Numbered from the stretch's first letter, positions 29,096 to 38,591 are shown. The stretch is DNA of 64,000 nt from Massilia varians (GCF_027923905.1 NZ_AP026966.1:1-64000), one strand, 5' to 3'. The notes: generated by a model not told the origin, from the letters alone. Translations and numbers: made by a program.

Positions 29096-30148
29096 ATGAA
29101 CCGGCGTTCCTTCCTGCACCGTCACGCTATCCGCAGCGTCATCGTGTTTCGCGCCCTCCAGCTGGGGGACATGCTCTGTTCGGTACCCGCCCTGCGTGCG
29201 CTGCGCAGCGCCTTGCCGGACGCGCGGATCGTGCTCACGGGCCTGCCCTGGGCGGCGCAGTTCGCCCGGCGCTTCGACGCCTACATCGACGATTTCATCC
29301 CCTTCCCGGGCCACCCGCTGCTGCCCGAACAGGCGGCCCGCCACGAGGAACTCACGGCCTACTATGCATCTCTATGCGACCAGGGTTTCGACCTCACCCT
29401 GCAGCTGCACGGCAGCGGCGACGTGAGCAACCATATCGTCGCCGGTTTCGGGGCCCGCGCCATGGCTGGCTTCACCCGCGGCGCGGCAAGCCAGACCGAG
29501 CGTACCCTGCTCGTGCCCTGGCCCGACACCGGCGCCGAACAGGAACGGCTGCTGGCCCTGCTCGAGCGGCTGGGCGCACCGGACGCCGGCCCCCAGCTCG
29601 AATTTCCCTTGCGGCGCGAGGACATCGAGGAACTCGAGACCAGCAAGCTGGCGCCAGGCCTCGAGCCCGGCAACTACATCTGCATCCATCCGGGCGCACG
29701 CAAGCGCGATAAATGCTGGCCGCCCGAACGCTTCGCGGAAGTGGCGGACCAGCTCAGGGAAGAATTCGGCCTCGACACCGTGCTCACCGGTTCAGCCGAC
29801 GAAGCCCCGCTCGCCCGCGCGGTGGCGGAGCACATGTGTTCGCCCGCGATCGAGGCCGCGGCGCAGATCTCGATCGGCGCCATGGCGGCCCTGATGAGCC
29901 GCTCCCGGCTGCTGATCTGCAACGACACCGGGGTATCGCATATCGCGGCCGGCCTGGGCCTGAACAGCGTGGTGGTGTTCAGCAAGGCCGACATTGCCCG
30001 CTGGGCCCCGCTTGACCGCCTGCGCCACCGCTGCATCTGGGATCCGGCCGCCGAGCGTGCCGCGGTGGTGCTCGAGCATGCGCGCGCCCTGCTCTCCGGG
30101 ACGGAGCCAAGCGGACAACGTGCCACCGGCATGTGGCCGTACTGGTGA
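29096..30148 (+). CDS. Family 9 glycosyltransferase (heptosyltransferase-like)
   Basis: A 350-residue GT-B enzyme of family GT9. The N-terminal half has RSVIVFRALQLGDMLCSVPALRALR, the acceptor-side signature of WaaC/WaaF/RfaQ-like proteins. The C-terminal donor-binding domain has ICIHPGARKRDKCWPPERFAEVA and ICNDTGVSHIAAGLGLNSVVVFS. GT9 enzymes usually add heptose to lipopolysaccharide core or similar glycans. It lies 102 bp after the dimethylformamidase-like gene and converges on a second GT9 gene. Start ATG is taken from the N-terminal family alignment. Confidence 0.92.
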   Translation: MNRRSFLHRHAIRSVIVFRALQLGDMLCSVPALRALRSALPDARIVLTGLPWAAQFARRFDAYIDDFIPFPGHPLLPEQAARHEELTAYYASLCDQGFDLTLQLHGSGDVSNHIVAGFGARAMAGFTRGAASQTERTLLVPWPDTGAEQERLLALLERLGAPDAGPQLEFPLRREDIEELETSKLAPGLEPGNYICIHPGARKRDKCWPPERFAEVADQLREEFGLDTVLTGSADEAPLARAVAEHMCSPAIEAAAQISIGAMAALMSRSRLLICNDTGVSHIAAGLGLNSVVVFSKADIARWAPLDRLRHRCIWDPAAERAAVVLEHARALLSGTEPSGQRATGMWPYW

Positions 30149-30190
30149 AGGCACGGGCGTCGTCCACCGGGCCAGGACGCCGCCCCGGCT

Positions 30191-31348
30191 TCACGCACGT
30201 GATGCGATGGCAAGCCGGCCTTGCAGCTGCGCGAACGCCAGGGCAAGCACCTCGTCGACCGAAATGTCGTGCAGGAAGCTCTCCTGGTGCGGGCAGCGCG
30301 AGGCGCGGTTGTCCGCGCCGCACACGCTGCAGCTCACCTGGGCCGAGACGGCCGCCCGCAACAGGCCTGGCCGCAAGGGTGCGCCGTCGGCCAGGTTGGT
30401 ATGCCAGAACAGGCCCACGGCCGGGGTGCCGATGGCCAGCGCCAGGTGCAGCGGTCCGGTATCGTTGGATAGCACCAGCGCGGCACGCTCCAGCACGCCG
30501 CACAGGCCGCCCAGACCGAGCTTTCCGGCAAGGTCGAGGGCCGGCTGGCGCATGCCGCCGACGATCCGCCGCACCAGGCCGGCCTCCTGCGCGGTGCCGT
30601 TGACGGCGACCAGCGCGCCGGCCTGCGCCAGCGCGTCGCCGACGGCGCTGAAGCGGTCCGCGGGCCAGCAGCGGCGTGGATCGGATGATCCCGGCTGCAT
30701 CAGCACCAGCGGCCGGTCACGCTCCCGCGGCGGCGCCGTCATCGCGGGGGCGTAGGTCGGAAGCCGCTCCTGTGCCGCGTCCCGGCAGCCGGGCGGCAGG
30801 ACCTGGGCCGCGGCCTCGCGGTCCGCCGGCGTGACGGCCAGCTCGCGCCACATCCACGGCAGCGCCGCGCCGGCCAGCGCGGCGATCTCCAGCAAGGCCA
30901 GCCGCCGGTTGGCCGGTTCGACGTGGGCAGCCCAGCGGTCCAGCGCCGCGGCGCCATCCGCACGCGCGCCGATCACCAGCCTGGCCCCCATGCGCATGAC
31001 GAAGGGATTCGAGTAGCGTCCGCCGCCATACATCTGCGCCACGATATCGAAGCCTTCGCTTCGCATGCGTTCGACGAAGCACGCGATGGCATGCGCGTCG
31101 GCCGGCTGGTCCAGCGGCGCGCCCACGCCCGGAATGCGCGGCAAGACCACGACCCGGTCGACCGGCCCCGGCCGCCCTTCGAGGAAATCCGCGTGCCAGG
31201 CCTTGCCGAGAAACACCAGCTCGGCATCCGGATAGGCATGCTTGAGCGCGTGCAGGGCCGACAGGGCGAAGACGAAGTCGCCTACCGCGTTCGGCCGCAG
31301 CACGGCGATCTTCGCTACCCCGTCGAGCCGGGCCGCTTCGTCGTTCAT
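30191..31348 (-). CDS. Family 9 glycosyltransferase, second copy
   Basis: A 385-residue GT9 enzyme. It starts MNDEAARLDGVAKIAVLRPNAVGDFVFALSALHALK in blocks typical of the family, and has VLMQPGSSDPRRCWPADRFSAV and VLSNDTGPLHLALAIGTPAVGLF in the donor domain. A C-terminal cysteine cluster (CSVCGADNRASRCPH) resembles that in some heptosyltransferase-like proteins. It is clearly distinct in sequence from the neighbouring GT9. Its start overlaps the stop of the upstream GT2 gene by 4 bp (ATGA), so the two are coupled. Confidence 0.92.
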   Translation of the reverse strand: MNDEAARLDGVAKIAVLRPNAVGDFVFALSALHALKHAYPDAELVFLGKAWHADFLEGRPGPVDRVVVLPRIPGVGAPLDQPADAHAIACFVERMRSEGFDIVAQMYGGGRYSNPFVMRMGARLVIGARADGAAALDRWAAHVEPANRRLALLEIAALAGAALPWMWRELAVTPADREAAAQVLPPGCRDAAQERLPTYAPAMTAPPRERDRPLVLMQPGSSDPRRCWPADRFSAVGDALAQAGALVAVNGTAQEAGLVRRIVGGMRQPALDLAGKLGLGGLCGVLERAALVLSNDTGPLHLALAIGTPAVGLFWHTNLADGAPLRPGLLRAAVSAQVSCSVCGADNRASRCPHQESFLHDISVDEVLALAFAQLQGRLAIASRA

Positions 31349-32208
31349 GGCCGCTCCGGCACCGGCGCCAGTGAGTCCGGCAAGGCCGCCGCATCGCCGT
31401 GCGGCAGCAGTGCCCAGGGCGCATCGACCTCGCGCCTGTTCAGCGTGGTAGGCAGCTCCATGTGATAGGCGCCCGAGGGCAGCATGCCGCAGCCGCCGAA
31501 GCGCTCCATGACGCGCAGCTGGGCAAGCACGTCTTCGCCACAGTGGCCGGGAGGCAGCGCGGGCCAGAAATCGAAGCCGCCGGCGGCGCGCAGCTGGGCG
31601 GTATCGAACAGCACGCAGCCGCCCACCCAGGCCACGCGGTAGGCGCGCTCCTCGCCTGGCGGGATACCGAGGCGGCGCTGCAGGTGGAACAGATTGGCCG
31701 CGCTGTGCAGGTGATGGCGTGCCCATGCGCTGCCGCCCGGCCTGAGCGTTTCCGGCTCGACGCGGCCTTCCCAGAACGCGAGCTGCTCCTGCGCCGGGCG
31801 CTCCTGCCCCAGGTAGCTCAGGCCATGCACCGCGCTGCCCGCAAACCCGCATCCCTGCCGCACGAGCAGGCCGTGCAGGCGCCTGACCAGGCCCGGTTCG
31901 AGGATGACGTCGTCGTCGACGAACAGGCAGTAAGGCGCCTGGACCTGCGCCAGCAGGAAGGCGCGCTGTTCGGCCATGCCGCGCCGCGGCAGGTGGTGCC
32001 AGGTCGCGAGCTGGTGCCCGCGGGCGCGCAGGTAGCGCAGCACGGCCACCACCTCGGCCTGCCCGAGGGCGGTGCTGCCCTCGGTCTGGTCCGATACGAC
32101 AATGCGCAGCGCGGGATAGTCCTGTGCCCCGATCGCCGTCAGCGTGACCGCCAGCGCCGCCGGCCGGCCGCAGGTGGGCACGAGGATGTCGATGCGCGGC
32201 AGCGCCAT
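31345..32208 (-). CDS. Family 2 glycosyltransferase
   Basis: A 287-residue GT-A enzyme. The nucleotide-sugar binding N-terminus is IDILVPTCGRPAALAVTL, the metal-binding motif is LFVDDDVILEPGLV (DDD near residue 98) and the ED motif appears in GHCGEDVLAQLRVMERFG. It transfers a sugar from an NDP donor; linkage is unknown. The ATG directly follows the TGA of the DUF4254 gene, and the stop overlaps the GT9 start, giving a compact three-gene operon. Confidence 0.92.
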   Translation of the reverse strand: MALPRIDILVPTCGRPAALAVTLTAIGAQDYPALRIVVSDQTEGSTALGQAEVVAVLRYLRARGHQLATWHHLPRRGMAEQRAFLLAQVQAPYCLFVDDDVILEPGLVRRLHGLLVRQGCGFAGSAVHGLSYLGQERPAQEQLAFWEGRVEPETLRPGGSAWARHHLHSAANLFHLQRRLGIPPGEERAYRVAWVGGCVLFDTAQLRAAGGFDFWPALPPGHCGEDVLAQLRVMERFGGCGMLPSGAYHMELPTTLNRREVDAPWALLPHGDAAALPDSLAPVPERP

Positions 32209-32832
32209 TCAGCCGCCTGCCTGGGCCGCGCCGCTTGAGGCCTGCCCGTACAGGTAGGGGTTGAGCGCGGGATCGTTGTACATCTTGAACTGGCGGTAGA
32301 CCTTGAAATAGGCCTGGCCGCTGCGCGCCTCGCGCAGCAGCTGCTCGAGGCAGGCTGCGAGGTCGTGGCGCTGGGTGATCAGGCGCTGCAGCCGGGCGCT
32401 ACACGCCTGCACGTGCGCCTGTCCCGCATCATGGCGTTCGGTCTGCAGCCGCATGTGGTGGATCTTGAGCGACAGGATCGACAGCCGGTCGATCATCGCG
32501 CCCGGCGTCTCGCTCGACAGGCGTGCGCCGGGCGCAGGCGCAGCGTCGAGGCCGGCGAGCAAGGCTTCGTCGATGGCTTCGACCGCATCGTTGCGCTGCT
32601 GGTTGTAGCGGTCGATCAGGCGTTTGCTGGTGGCGATCTCGGCGGCCGGGACGTCGACCCGGCGTGCGCGGTCTTCTTCCTGCCACAGCAGGCAGTTGTA
32701 GCGGTGATTGGCGTCGATGGCCTGCCAGGCCCCGGGGAATTCGGCCGTGCGGTGCAGGCTCGGCCAGCCGGCCCGGGCAAGCTCGCCATCGTGGAACTGC
32801 GTCACCGCGGCTGCATCGACTGTGCTCGTCAT
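32209..32832 (-). CDS. DUF4254 protein of a glycosyltransferase operon
   Basis: A 207-residue soluble, helix-rich protein starting MTSTVDAAAVTQFHDGEL. EDRARRVDVPAAEIATSKRLIDRYNQQRNDAVEAID and TPGAMIDRLSILSLKIHHM match DUF4254, a family repeatedly found beside heptosyltransferase-type genes. Function is not established; it may be a scaffold or modifying enzyme for the glycan. It is the first gene of the minus-strand operon DUF4254-GT2-GT9, and a terminator of the gene further upstream separates it from the MFS gene. Confidence 0.87.
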   Translation of the reverse strand: MTSTVDAAAVTQFHDGELARAGWPSLHRTAEFPGAWQAIDANHRYNCLLWQEEDRARRVDVPAAEIATSKRLIDRYNQQRNDAVEAIDEALLAGLDAAPAPGARLSSETPGAMIDRLSILSLKIHHMRLQTERHDAGQAHVQACSARLQRLITQRHDLAACLEQLLREARSGQAYFKVYRQFKMYNDPALNPYLYGQASSGAAQAGG

Positions 32833-32922
32833 GGCATCTCCGTGATCAAGGGGCTTGTCTCTTGGAGATGGCGCGGCGGACGAAGTTCGGCCAGTGCCGG
32901 GACCGGCTTGGGATAGCGCAAA

Positions 32923-32959
32923 CAAAAAAAACGCAGACGGCGCGTGGCGCGGTCTGCGT
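32923..32959 (-). terminator. Rho-independent terminator after the MFS gene at 33.0 kb
   Basis: On the minus strand ACGCAGAC pairs with GTCTGCGT across a 13-nt GC-rich loop, followed by eight T. It lies 58 bp past the stop of the MFS gene and before the DUF4254 gene, so the glycan operon starts from its own promoter in the remaining 90 bp. Confidence 0.9.
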
Positions 32960-33016
32960 CGGAAGCCGGCTTGCGCCGTGCGAGGATCGGGTGCCGGCGG
33001 CAAGCCGGCGCAAGGT

Positions 33017-34171
33017 TTACTTCAGCAGCTCGGTACGGCTTGCAACGAAGGCGATGACCAGGGACAGGCCGCCGACATAGGCGATGGCTGCCTGCATGCC
33101 GACGAAGTGGGCAACGGCGCCGATCACCGGCGGGCCCATCAGGCTGCCGCCGTAGGCCATGCTGGCGACGGCGGCCAGGGCCATCGGGCCTTGCGCGCCG
33201 GCTGCGCTGAACACGAAGGGGAACAGCAGCGACAGGCCGAGGCCGGCGAGCGCGAAACCGGCCAGGGCGACGTAGGCGTTCGGGGCCATCACGGCGAAGA
33301 ACAGGCCGGATGCCGACACCACCGCGCCGATGGTGACCAGGCGCTGGGCGCCGAAGTGCACTTTCATCTTGTCGCCGACCATGCGCGACAGCAGCATCAT
33401 GACCGAGAACGAGGACAGGGCCAGCGGCGCCAGGCCGTCCGAGGCGCCGAAGTGCTCCTTCAGGAACACGCCGCTCCAGTCGGCGATGCTGCCTTCCGAC
33501 ATCGAGCCGAGGAAGCCCAGCAGGCCCAGCAGTGCCAGGGGACCGCGCGGCAGCGAGAACGACTTCTTCTCCACCTGCTCGGCGGAATCGTCGGCATCCA
33601 TCATGCTGAACGCGCCCCACAGGACCAGGGCCAGCGGACCGGCCAGCATCAGGAAGTGGGTGCCCGGGGCGATCTTCATGCTGGCCATCAGGCTGCCCAG
33701 GGTGGCGCCCACCAGGCCGCCGGCGCAGGCGAGGCCATGCAACATCGACATGTCGGCCTTGCCGGTCGTCTTCTCGCGCTTGCTCGCGGCCGCGTTGATG
33801 GCGACGTTGAAGATACTGGCGCTAATACCCAGCATCAGGACCGCCAGCATCAGGCGCGGCACGGTCGGCGCCATGCCGATCGACACCAGCACGGCGAGCA
33901 GGGCCATGCCCGAGATCAGCGCCGACTTGCGGGCGCCGAAGCGGCCCATCAGGAAGGACGAGATCGGGTAGGACACGACGGCGCCCAGGCCGCCGCACAG
34001 CAGGACCATCGACAGCGCCGAGTGGGACACCTGTACGCGCTCGGCCAGGGCCGGGATGCGGCCGGCCCACGAACCCATGATCAGGCCGAACAGGGCGAAC
34101 AGGACAGGAAGTGCATATTGCTGGGTTTGCGCGAGGCTAAAAGAGCGCGGGCTGGAAACAGTGGTGTGCAT
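33017..34171 (-). CDS. MFS transporter, YbjJ-like
   Basis: A 384-residue, twelve-helix major facilitator. LPVLFALFGLIMGSWAGRIPALAERVQVS at the N-terminus and SYPISSFLMGRFGARKSALISG for the loop 2-3 motif resemble the YbjJ/FucP-like subgroup. A central cytoplasmic loop (DADDSAEQVEKKS) separates the two six-helix halves. Substrate cannot be inferred; YbjJ relatives are often near HAD phosphatases or sugar genes. A strong terminator follows. The upstream spacer is unusually long and AT-richer. Confidence 0.88.
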   Translation of the reverse strand: MHTTVSSPRSFSLAQTQQYALPVLFALFGLIMGSWAGRIPALAERVQVSHSALSMVLLCGGLGAVVSYPISSFLMGRFGARKSALISGMALLAVLVSIGMAPTVPRLMLAVLMLGISASIFNVAINAAASKREKTTGKADMSMLHGLACAGGLVGATLGSLMASMKIAPGTHFLMLAGPLALVLWGAFSMMDADDSAEQVEKKSFSLPRGPLALLGLLGFLGSMSEGSIADWSGVFLKEHFGASDGLAPLALSSFSVMMLLSRMVGDKMKVHFGAQRLVTIGAVVSASGLFFAVMAPNAYVALAGFALAGLGLSLLFPFVFSAAGAQGPMALAAVASMAYGGSLMGPPVIGAVAHFVGMQAAIAYVGGLSLVIAFVASRTELLK

Positions 34172-34783
34172 CGGCGTGAATTGTTAAATCTTTCGGGGTT
34201 GCGAGAGTTTTGCCAGCCCATCCTGATCGGGGAATTATTTACGTCAGGAAGCTGATGGGAGGCAATTCTAATGCCGCGAACATTTTTTTGTTTTCCGTGC
34301 GGAAAAATTTTTTATAGCGTTGTTTTGTGTCGACGCAAAACTGACAACATCCTTTGATGAACGATTACCGAAGCATGCAAATGTATGCAGGAAACACGCC
34401 AAATACTCCTAAATGTAAGCAAATGCTTCTGGCTGGCAGGTCGTCGCGTCGCGTTTCCACATCGCGAAAACCAGGAGTAGATGGACAAGATAGTGCGCTG
34501 CTTTCGTATTCTGGAGAAACTACATTGGATCAAATGGAATAATGAAATCGCCAATTCCGTGAGATAAAACGAACTCATCCCTATCGTTTATTCCCTTTAT
34601 CTATTCCTGTTATTCAGCGAATGAATTGTTAAATTGAAGATCTCGCCTTTGAAATGCCGCTGATACGCAGAAATACATGGATGCGTTGTCATAAAAACAG
34701 AAAGGCGATCCTCTGGCCTTTCCCACTCCTGACCTGCGGGAGTATGCTTGGCAAGGATCAATCGACGACAAGGAGGACATCCA
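34172..34783. other. Long AT-richer intergenic region
   Basis: 612 bp clearly lower in GC than flanking genes. It contains a compact hairpin TTTTCCG-tg-CGGAAAA followed by a T run (about 34288-34313), a second hairpin GTTTTG/CAAAAC (34322-34341) and several short frames with no recognisable product or codon bias. It must contain the promoters of the divergent MFS and oxidoreductase genes. It might be a remnant of a transferred segment or hold a small RNA. No IS ends or tRNA were seen. Confidence 0.5.
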
Positions 34784-35770
34784 ATGGACGACACGGTACG
34801 TTGGGGCATCCTGGGCACGGGCGGCATCGCACGCGCATTCGCGCTGGGGCTGAAGCATGCGCCGGGCGCGGTGCTGGCGGCGGTCGGGTCGCGCACGCTC
34901 GAGAGCGCCGAAACCTTCGCGGGTGAGCTGGGCATCGGGAAGGCCTACGGCTCCTACGAGGCGCTGGTCAAGGCGGACGACGTCGACATTATCTATATCG
35001 CCACGCCGCACCCGATGCATGCGCCGAATTCCCTGCTGGCCCTCGGCGCCGGCAAGGCCGTGCTGTGCGAAAAACCCTTCGCCATCAACCGGCGCGAGGC
35101 CGGCGAGGTGGTGGCGCTCGCCCGTGCCAAGAACCTATTCCTGATGGAGGCCATGTGGACGCGCTTCCTGCCGGCGCTCGCCGAGGTCAGGCGCATCATG
35201 GCCTCCGGCGAGATCGGCACGGTCACGCAGGTGCATGCCGATTTCGGCTTCTCGGCCACGCTTGACCCCGAGCACCGGGTCAACAAGCGCGAACTGGGCG
35301 GCGGCGCCCTGCTCGACCTCGGCATCTACCCGCTGTCGATCGCCTGCGCGCTGCTTGGCAAGGTGGAGAACGTGCAGGCCCAGGCCATCATGAGCGAGAC
35401 CGGGGTGGACGCCACCACCGCCTTCACCATGCGGCACGAGGGCGGCACGCTGTCGGTGTGCAGCTGTTCGATCCGCGCGCGTTCGGCCTCGGAACTGATC
35501 GTTTCCGGCACCAGGGGCAGCATCCGCCTGCACCGCATGTTCCACCTGGCCGAGCGCGTCACCGTGGACCTGCAGGACGGTTCCTCGCGCACCATCCCGA
35601 CGCCCTACCTGGGCAACGGCTACACGCACGAAGCGATCGAGGCCGGGCGCTGCCTGCGCGAGGGCCTGATCGAGCATCCCCTGATGACGCACGAGGACAC
35701 CTTGTCCAACATGGCCCTGCTGGACCGGATCCGCGGGCAGATCGGCCTACGCTACCCCGCCGACGCCTGA
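34784..35770 (+). CDS. Gfo/Idh/MocA-family oxidoreductase
   Basis: A 328-residue NAD(P)-dependent oxidoreductase. The start MDDTVRWGILGTGGIARAFA has a near-perfect AAGGAGGA site; an earlier frame start lacks support. The Rossmann motif GTGGIA and the catalytic-region EKPFAIN are typical. The C-terminal alpha/beta domain has the GGGALLDLGIYPLSIACALLG pattern seen in trans-1,2-dihydrobenzene-1,2-diol dehydrogenase-like and glucose-fructose-type members. Substrate is probably a sugar or cyclic polyol but is unassigned. Its last 19 bp overlap the convergent ABC exporter gene. Confidence 0.92.
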   Translation: MDDTVRWGILGTGGIARAFALGLKHAPGAVLAAVGSRTLESAETFAGELGIGKAYGSYEALVKADDVDIIYIATPHPMHAPNSLLALGAGKAVLCEKPFAINRREAGEVVALARAKNLFLMEAMWTRFLPALAEVRRIMASGEIGTVTQVHADFGFSATLDPEHRVNKRELGGGALLDLGIYPLSIACALLGKVENVQAQAIMSETGVDATTAFTMRHEGGTLSVCSCSIRARSASELIVSGTRGSIRLHRMFHLAERVTVDLQDGSSRTIPTPYLGNGYTHEAIEAGRCLREGLIEHPLMTHEDTLSNMALLDRIRGQIGLRYPADA

Positions 35771-37536
35771 TCCGCGCCGGCGGGCACGGGGCGTTCGCCG
35801 ATCTGCTGGCGCCACATCGCGTAGTACAGGCCCTTCTGCGCCACCAGCGCGTCGTGCGAGCCGGTTTCGACGACGCGGCCCTTTTCCAGCACGTAGATGG
35901 TGTCCGCGTGCATGACGGTCGAGAGCCGGTGCGCGATCAGGATCGTGATCTGGCTGGCGCGCGCCGAGACGTCGCGCACCGTGTTGGTGATCTGCTCTTC
36001 GGTGAGCGAATCCAGCGCCGACGTCGCCTCGTCGAAAATCAAGAGGCGCGGTTCGCGCACCAGCGCCCGCGCGATCGACAGGCGCTGCTTCTCGCCGCCC
36101 GACAGCTTCATGCCGCGCTCGCCGATGACGATGTCCAGCCCGTCGGGCGACCGCTCCACCAGCCTGGCGCACGAGGCCTGCGCCATCGCGGCCATGATCT
36201 GTTCGTCGGTCGCATCCGGCTTCACGAACAGCAGGTTGTCGCGGATGGTCCCCGCGAACAGATGGGTCTCCTGCGTGACGAAGCCGATCTGGCGGCGCGC
36301 CTCGTTGTAACGCAGGTCTGCGGTCGAGATCTCGTTGTAATACACCTTGCCGCGCGCAGGCGTGTACAGGCCGACCAGCAGCTTGACCAGGGTCGACTTG
36401 CCCGATCCCGACGGCCCCACGAAGGCCACCGTCTGGCCCAGCGCGGCGCTGAACGAGATGTCCACCAGCGCATCCTCCTGCGCGCCCTTGTGGCGGAAGC
36501 CCACCTCGGCGAAGCGGATCTGCTCGAGCGGCCCGATCTCGACGAAATCCTGCGGGCGCCGTTCGATCGGCTTGTCCATCAGCGCGCGGAAGTTGAGCAG
36601 CGAGGCCTCGACCTCGCGATGCGCCAGGATGATGTTGCCCAGCTCCTGCAGCGGCGCGAAGATGGCGACCGAGATGAACTGCATCGCAATCAGCTCGCCC
36701 GTCGACAGCACCTTGCGGAAGATCAGCCACAGCAGGGCGAACAGGATCGCCAGCCTCAAGAGGCTCAGCGTGCTGCCCTGTAAGAAGGAGAGCAGCCGGA
36801 TGCGCTTCACCTTTTGCATCTCGAGCGCGAAGATGCTGTCGGTCTGGGCGCGCAGGCGCCGGATCTCGGTGAAGGTCAGGCCCAGGCTCTTGATCAGTTC
36901 GATGTTACGCAGCGATTCGGTGATGAAGCCGGAGTTGCGGTTGGTCTCGCGCACGATCGAGCGCTGCTGGGTCTTGATCTCGCGGCTCAGCAAGCCGGTG
37001 AGCCCGCCCAGCACCAGCACCCCGACCAGGAACACCGGCACCAGCAGCCAGTGCTTGGTCACCGCGTACCAGACCAGGAAGGACACGCCCACCATCGATG
37101 CGAACACGGTGTTGATGAAGGTGTTGATGAAGCGCTCGCTGTCGGCGCGCACCTTCTGCAGCAGCGACAGGGTTTCGCCGCTGCGCAGGTCTTCGAATTC
37201 CTGGTACTTCAGGCGCAGCACCTGGCGCAGGCCGTCGTTGAAGATCGCCACGCCCAGCTTCTGCACCACCAGCCGCGTCACGTATTCCTGCAGCGCCTTG
37301 GCCAGGCGCGCCAGCAGGGCCACCAGCACGGCCAGCCCCAGCAGGCGCAGCACGCCCGCCACCAGTTCGTCGTCGCTCCTGCCGCCCGGGTGCAGCGCAT
37401 AGTCGTCGATGATCATCCCGAAAATGATCGGGTCGACCAGGTTCAGCACCTGGGCCAGGCCGGCCAACAGCAGCGCAATCGCGGCCAGGCGCCAATGCGG
37501 GCGCAGGTAATTCCAGAGGATGTGCATGTTTCGCAT
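35752..37536 (-). CDS. ABC exporter (fused membrane and ATPase domains)
   Basis: A 594-residue half-transporter that works as a dimer. Six helices span about 10-310, starting MRNMHILWNYLRPHWRLA. The ATPase domain has Walker A VGPSGSGKST, Q-loop VTQETHLF, signature LSGGEKQRLSIARAL, Walker B LLIFDEATSALD and the switch histidine in IAHRLSTV. GGAGGG lies 9 bp before ATG 37536; ATG 37527 is an alternative. It resembles the lipid/multidrug MsbA-like group; substrate unknown. It overlaps the end of the convergent oxidoreductase gene and diverges from the usp-mrp operon. Confidence 0.92.
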   Translation of the reverse strand: MRNMHILWNYLRPHWRLAAIALLLAGLAQVLNLVDPIIFGMIIDDYALHPGGRSDDELVAGVLRLLGLAVLVALLARLAKALQEYVTRLVVQKLGVAIFNDGLRQVLRLKYQEFEDLRSGETLSLLQKVRADSERFINTFINTVFASMVGVSFLVWYAVTKHWLLVPVFLVGVLVLGGLTGLLSREIKTQQRSIVRETNRNSGFITESLRNIELIKSLGLTFTEIRRLRAQTDSIFALEMQKVKRIRLLSFLQGSTLSLLRLAILFALLWLIFRKVLSTGELIAMQFISVAIFAPLQELGNIILAHREVEASLLNFRALMDKPIERRPQDFVEIGPLEQIRFAEVGFRHKGAQEDALVDISFSAALGQTVAFVGPSGSGKSTLVKLLVGLYTPARGKVYYNEISTADLRYNEARRQIGFVTQETHLFAGTIRDNLLFVKPDATDEQIMAAMAQASCARLVERSPDGLDIVIGERGMKLSGGEKQRLSIARALVREPRLLIFDEATSALDSLTEEQITNTVRDVSARASQITILIAHRLSTVMHADTIYVLEKGRVVETGSHDALVAQKGLYYAMWRQQIGERPVPAGADQASAG

Positions 37537-37683
37537 GCTAGCAAGCCCTCCGCCTGCAGCGCGCACGAGCGCTGTGTTTGGCAGGATTTTTGCCGTATTG
37601 ACCTGAAGTAATGCGTTGCCGTATCCCATGCAAAACAGTAAAGTGGAGCCATTTGCCGCTTTTTTCCCGGCATGGAGGTTGAC

Positions 37684-38550
37684 GTGAACGACAGTATCCG
37701 GCCATCGCGGCTGCTGCTCGCCACGGACTTGTGTGCGCATTGCGACCGCCCACTGGACCGTGCCAAGCAGCTGGCGCTCGAATGGCAATCCGAATTGGTC
37801 ATCCTGACCGTGCGCGAAGGTCCGCGCACGCCCGACGAGGTGAGCGCCTGGCTCGACCGCGGCGCCGGCGTGTCCGCGCTCGAACTGGCCGCGCGCCGCG
37901 AACTGCAGGAAGAGTTCGCCGGCAGCGGCGTGGCGCCGACCCTGCAGGTGAGGGACGGCGAGGTCGTCGATGCCATCCTGGATACTGCCGGCTCCCTGGG
38001 CGACGGCGTGGTCGTCACCGGCGCCTCGCGCGACGAAGGCTTTCAGCAGCTGATCTTCGGTTCCACCACCGAACGCCTGGCGCAGGGTCTGGTCCAGCCG
38101 CTGCTGGTGGTGCGCCAGCGCACCCGCGGCGGCTATGCGCGCATCCTGGTCGCAAACGATTTCTCGGACGCCTCGCGGCGCGCGCTGGAAACCGCCGTGC
38201 GGCTGTTCCCCGGACGCCGCATCGTCCTGTTCCACGTGCTCGAAGCACTGGCCGAGCCGGTAGCCGGCGCGGTCCCGGAGATGCTGGCGGCCAGCGAGCG
38301 CTTCCTCGACGGCTGCGCCCTGCCGCCCGGCGCCCGCCAGCACATCGCGCCCTTCATCGGCCATGGCGGCGTCACCGGCACCATTGCCCGCTATGCCCAC
38401 GAACATGCCCTCCAGCTGGTCGTGCTGGGCGTGCGCGAACGCTCGAGCGTGGCGCGTGTATTCATGGGTAGCCGCAGCGACGACCTGCTGCAGCACCTGG
38501 CCTGCGACACCTTGCTGGTGCGTGCACCAGAAGGCGGTGTCGATGGCTGA
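37684..38550 (+). CDS. Tandem universal stress protein (UspA family)
   Basis: A 288-residue protein made of two Usp domains. Domain 1 starts SRLLLATDLCAHCDRPLDRAKQLA; domain 2 starts ARILVANDFSDASRRALETAV and ends VLGVRERSSVARVFMGSRSDDLLQHLACDTLLV, which follows the ATP-binding G-x2-G-x9-G-S/T pattern. GTG 37684 is chosen because GGAGGTT lies 5-6 bp upstream; ATG 37672 would place that site inside the coding region. The gene precedes the Mrp antiporter operon by 41 bp on the same strand and is probably co-transcribed, linking it to ion or pH stress. Confidence 0.88.
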   Translation: MNDSIRPSRLLLATDLCAHCDRPLDRAKQLALEWQSELVILTVREGPRTPDEVSAWLDRGAGVSALELAARRELQEEFAGSGVAPTLQVRDGEVVDAILDTAGSLGDGVVVTGASRDEGFQQLIFGSTTERLAQGLVQPLLVVRQRTRGGYARILVANDFSDASRRALETAVRLFPGRRIVLFHVLEALAEPVAGAVPEMLAASERFLDGCALPPGARQHIAPFIGHGGVTGTIARYAHEHALQLVVLGVRERSSVARVFMGSRSDDLLQHLACDTLLVRAPEGGVDG

Positions 38551-38591
38551 ACGACCCGCACCCGCCTATTGGCTTTCGGAGGACTGACCGC

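Noticed and set aside
34354..34542. A 62-codon frame in the AT-richer spacer
   Set aside because: No ribosome binding site, no codon bias and no recognisable product.
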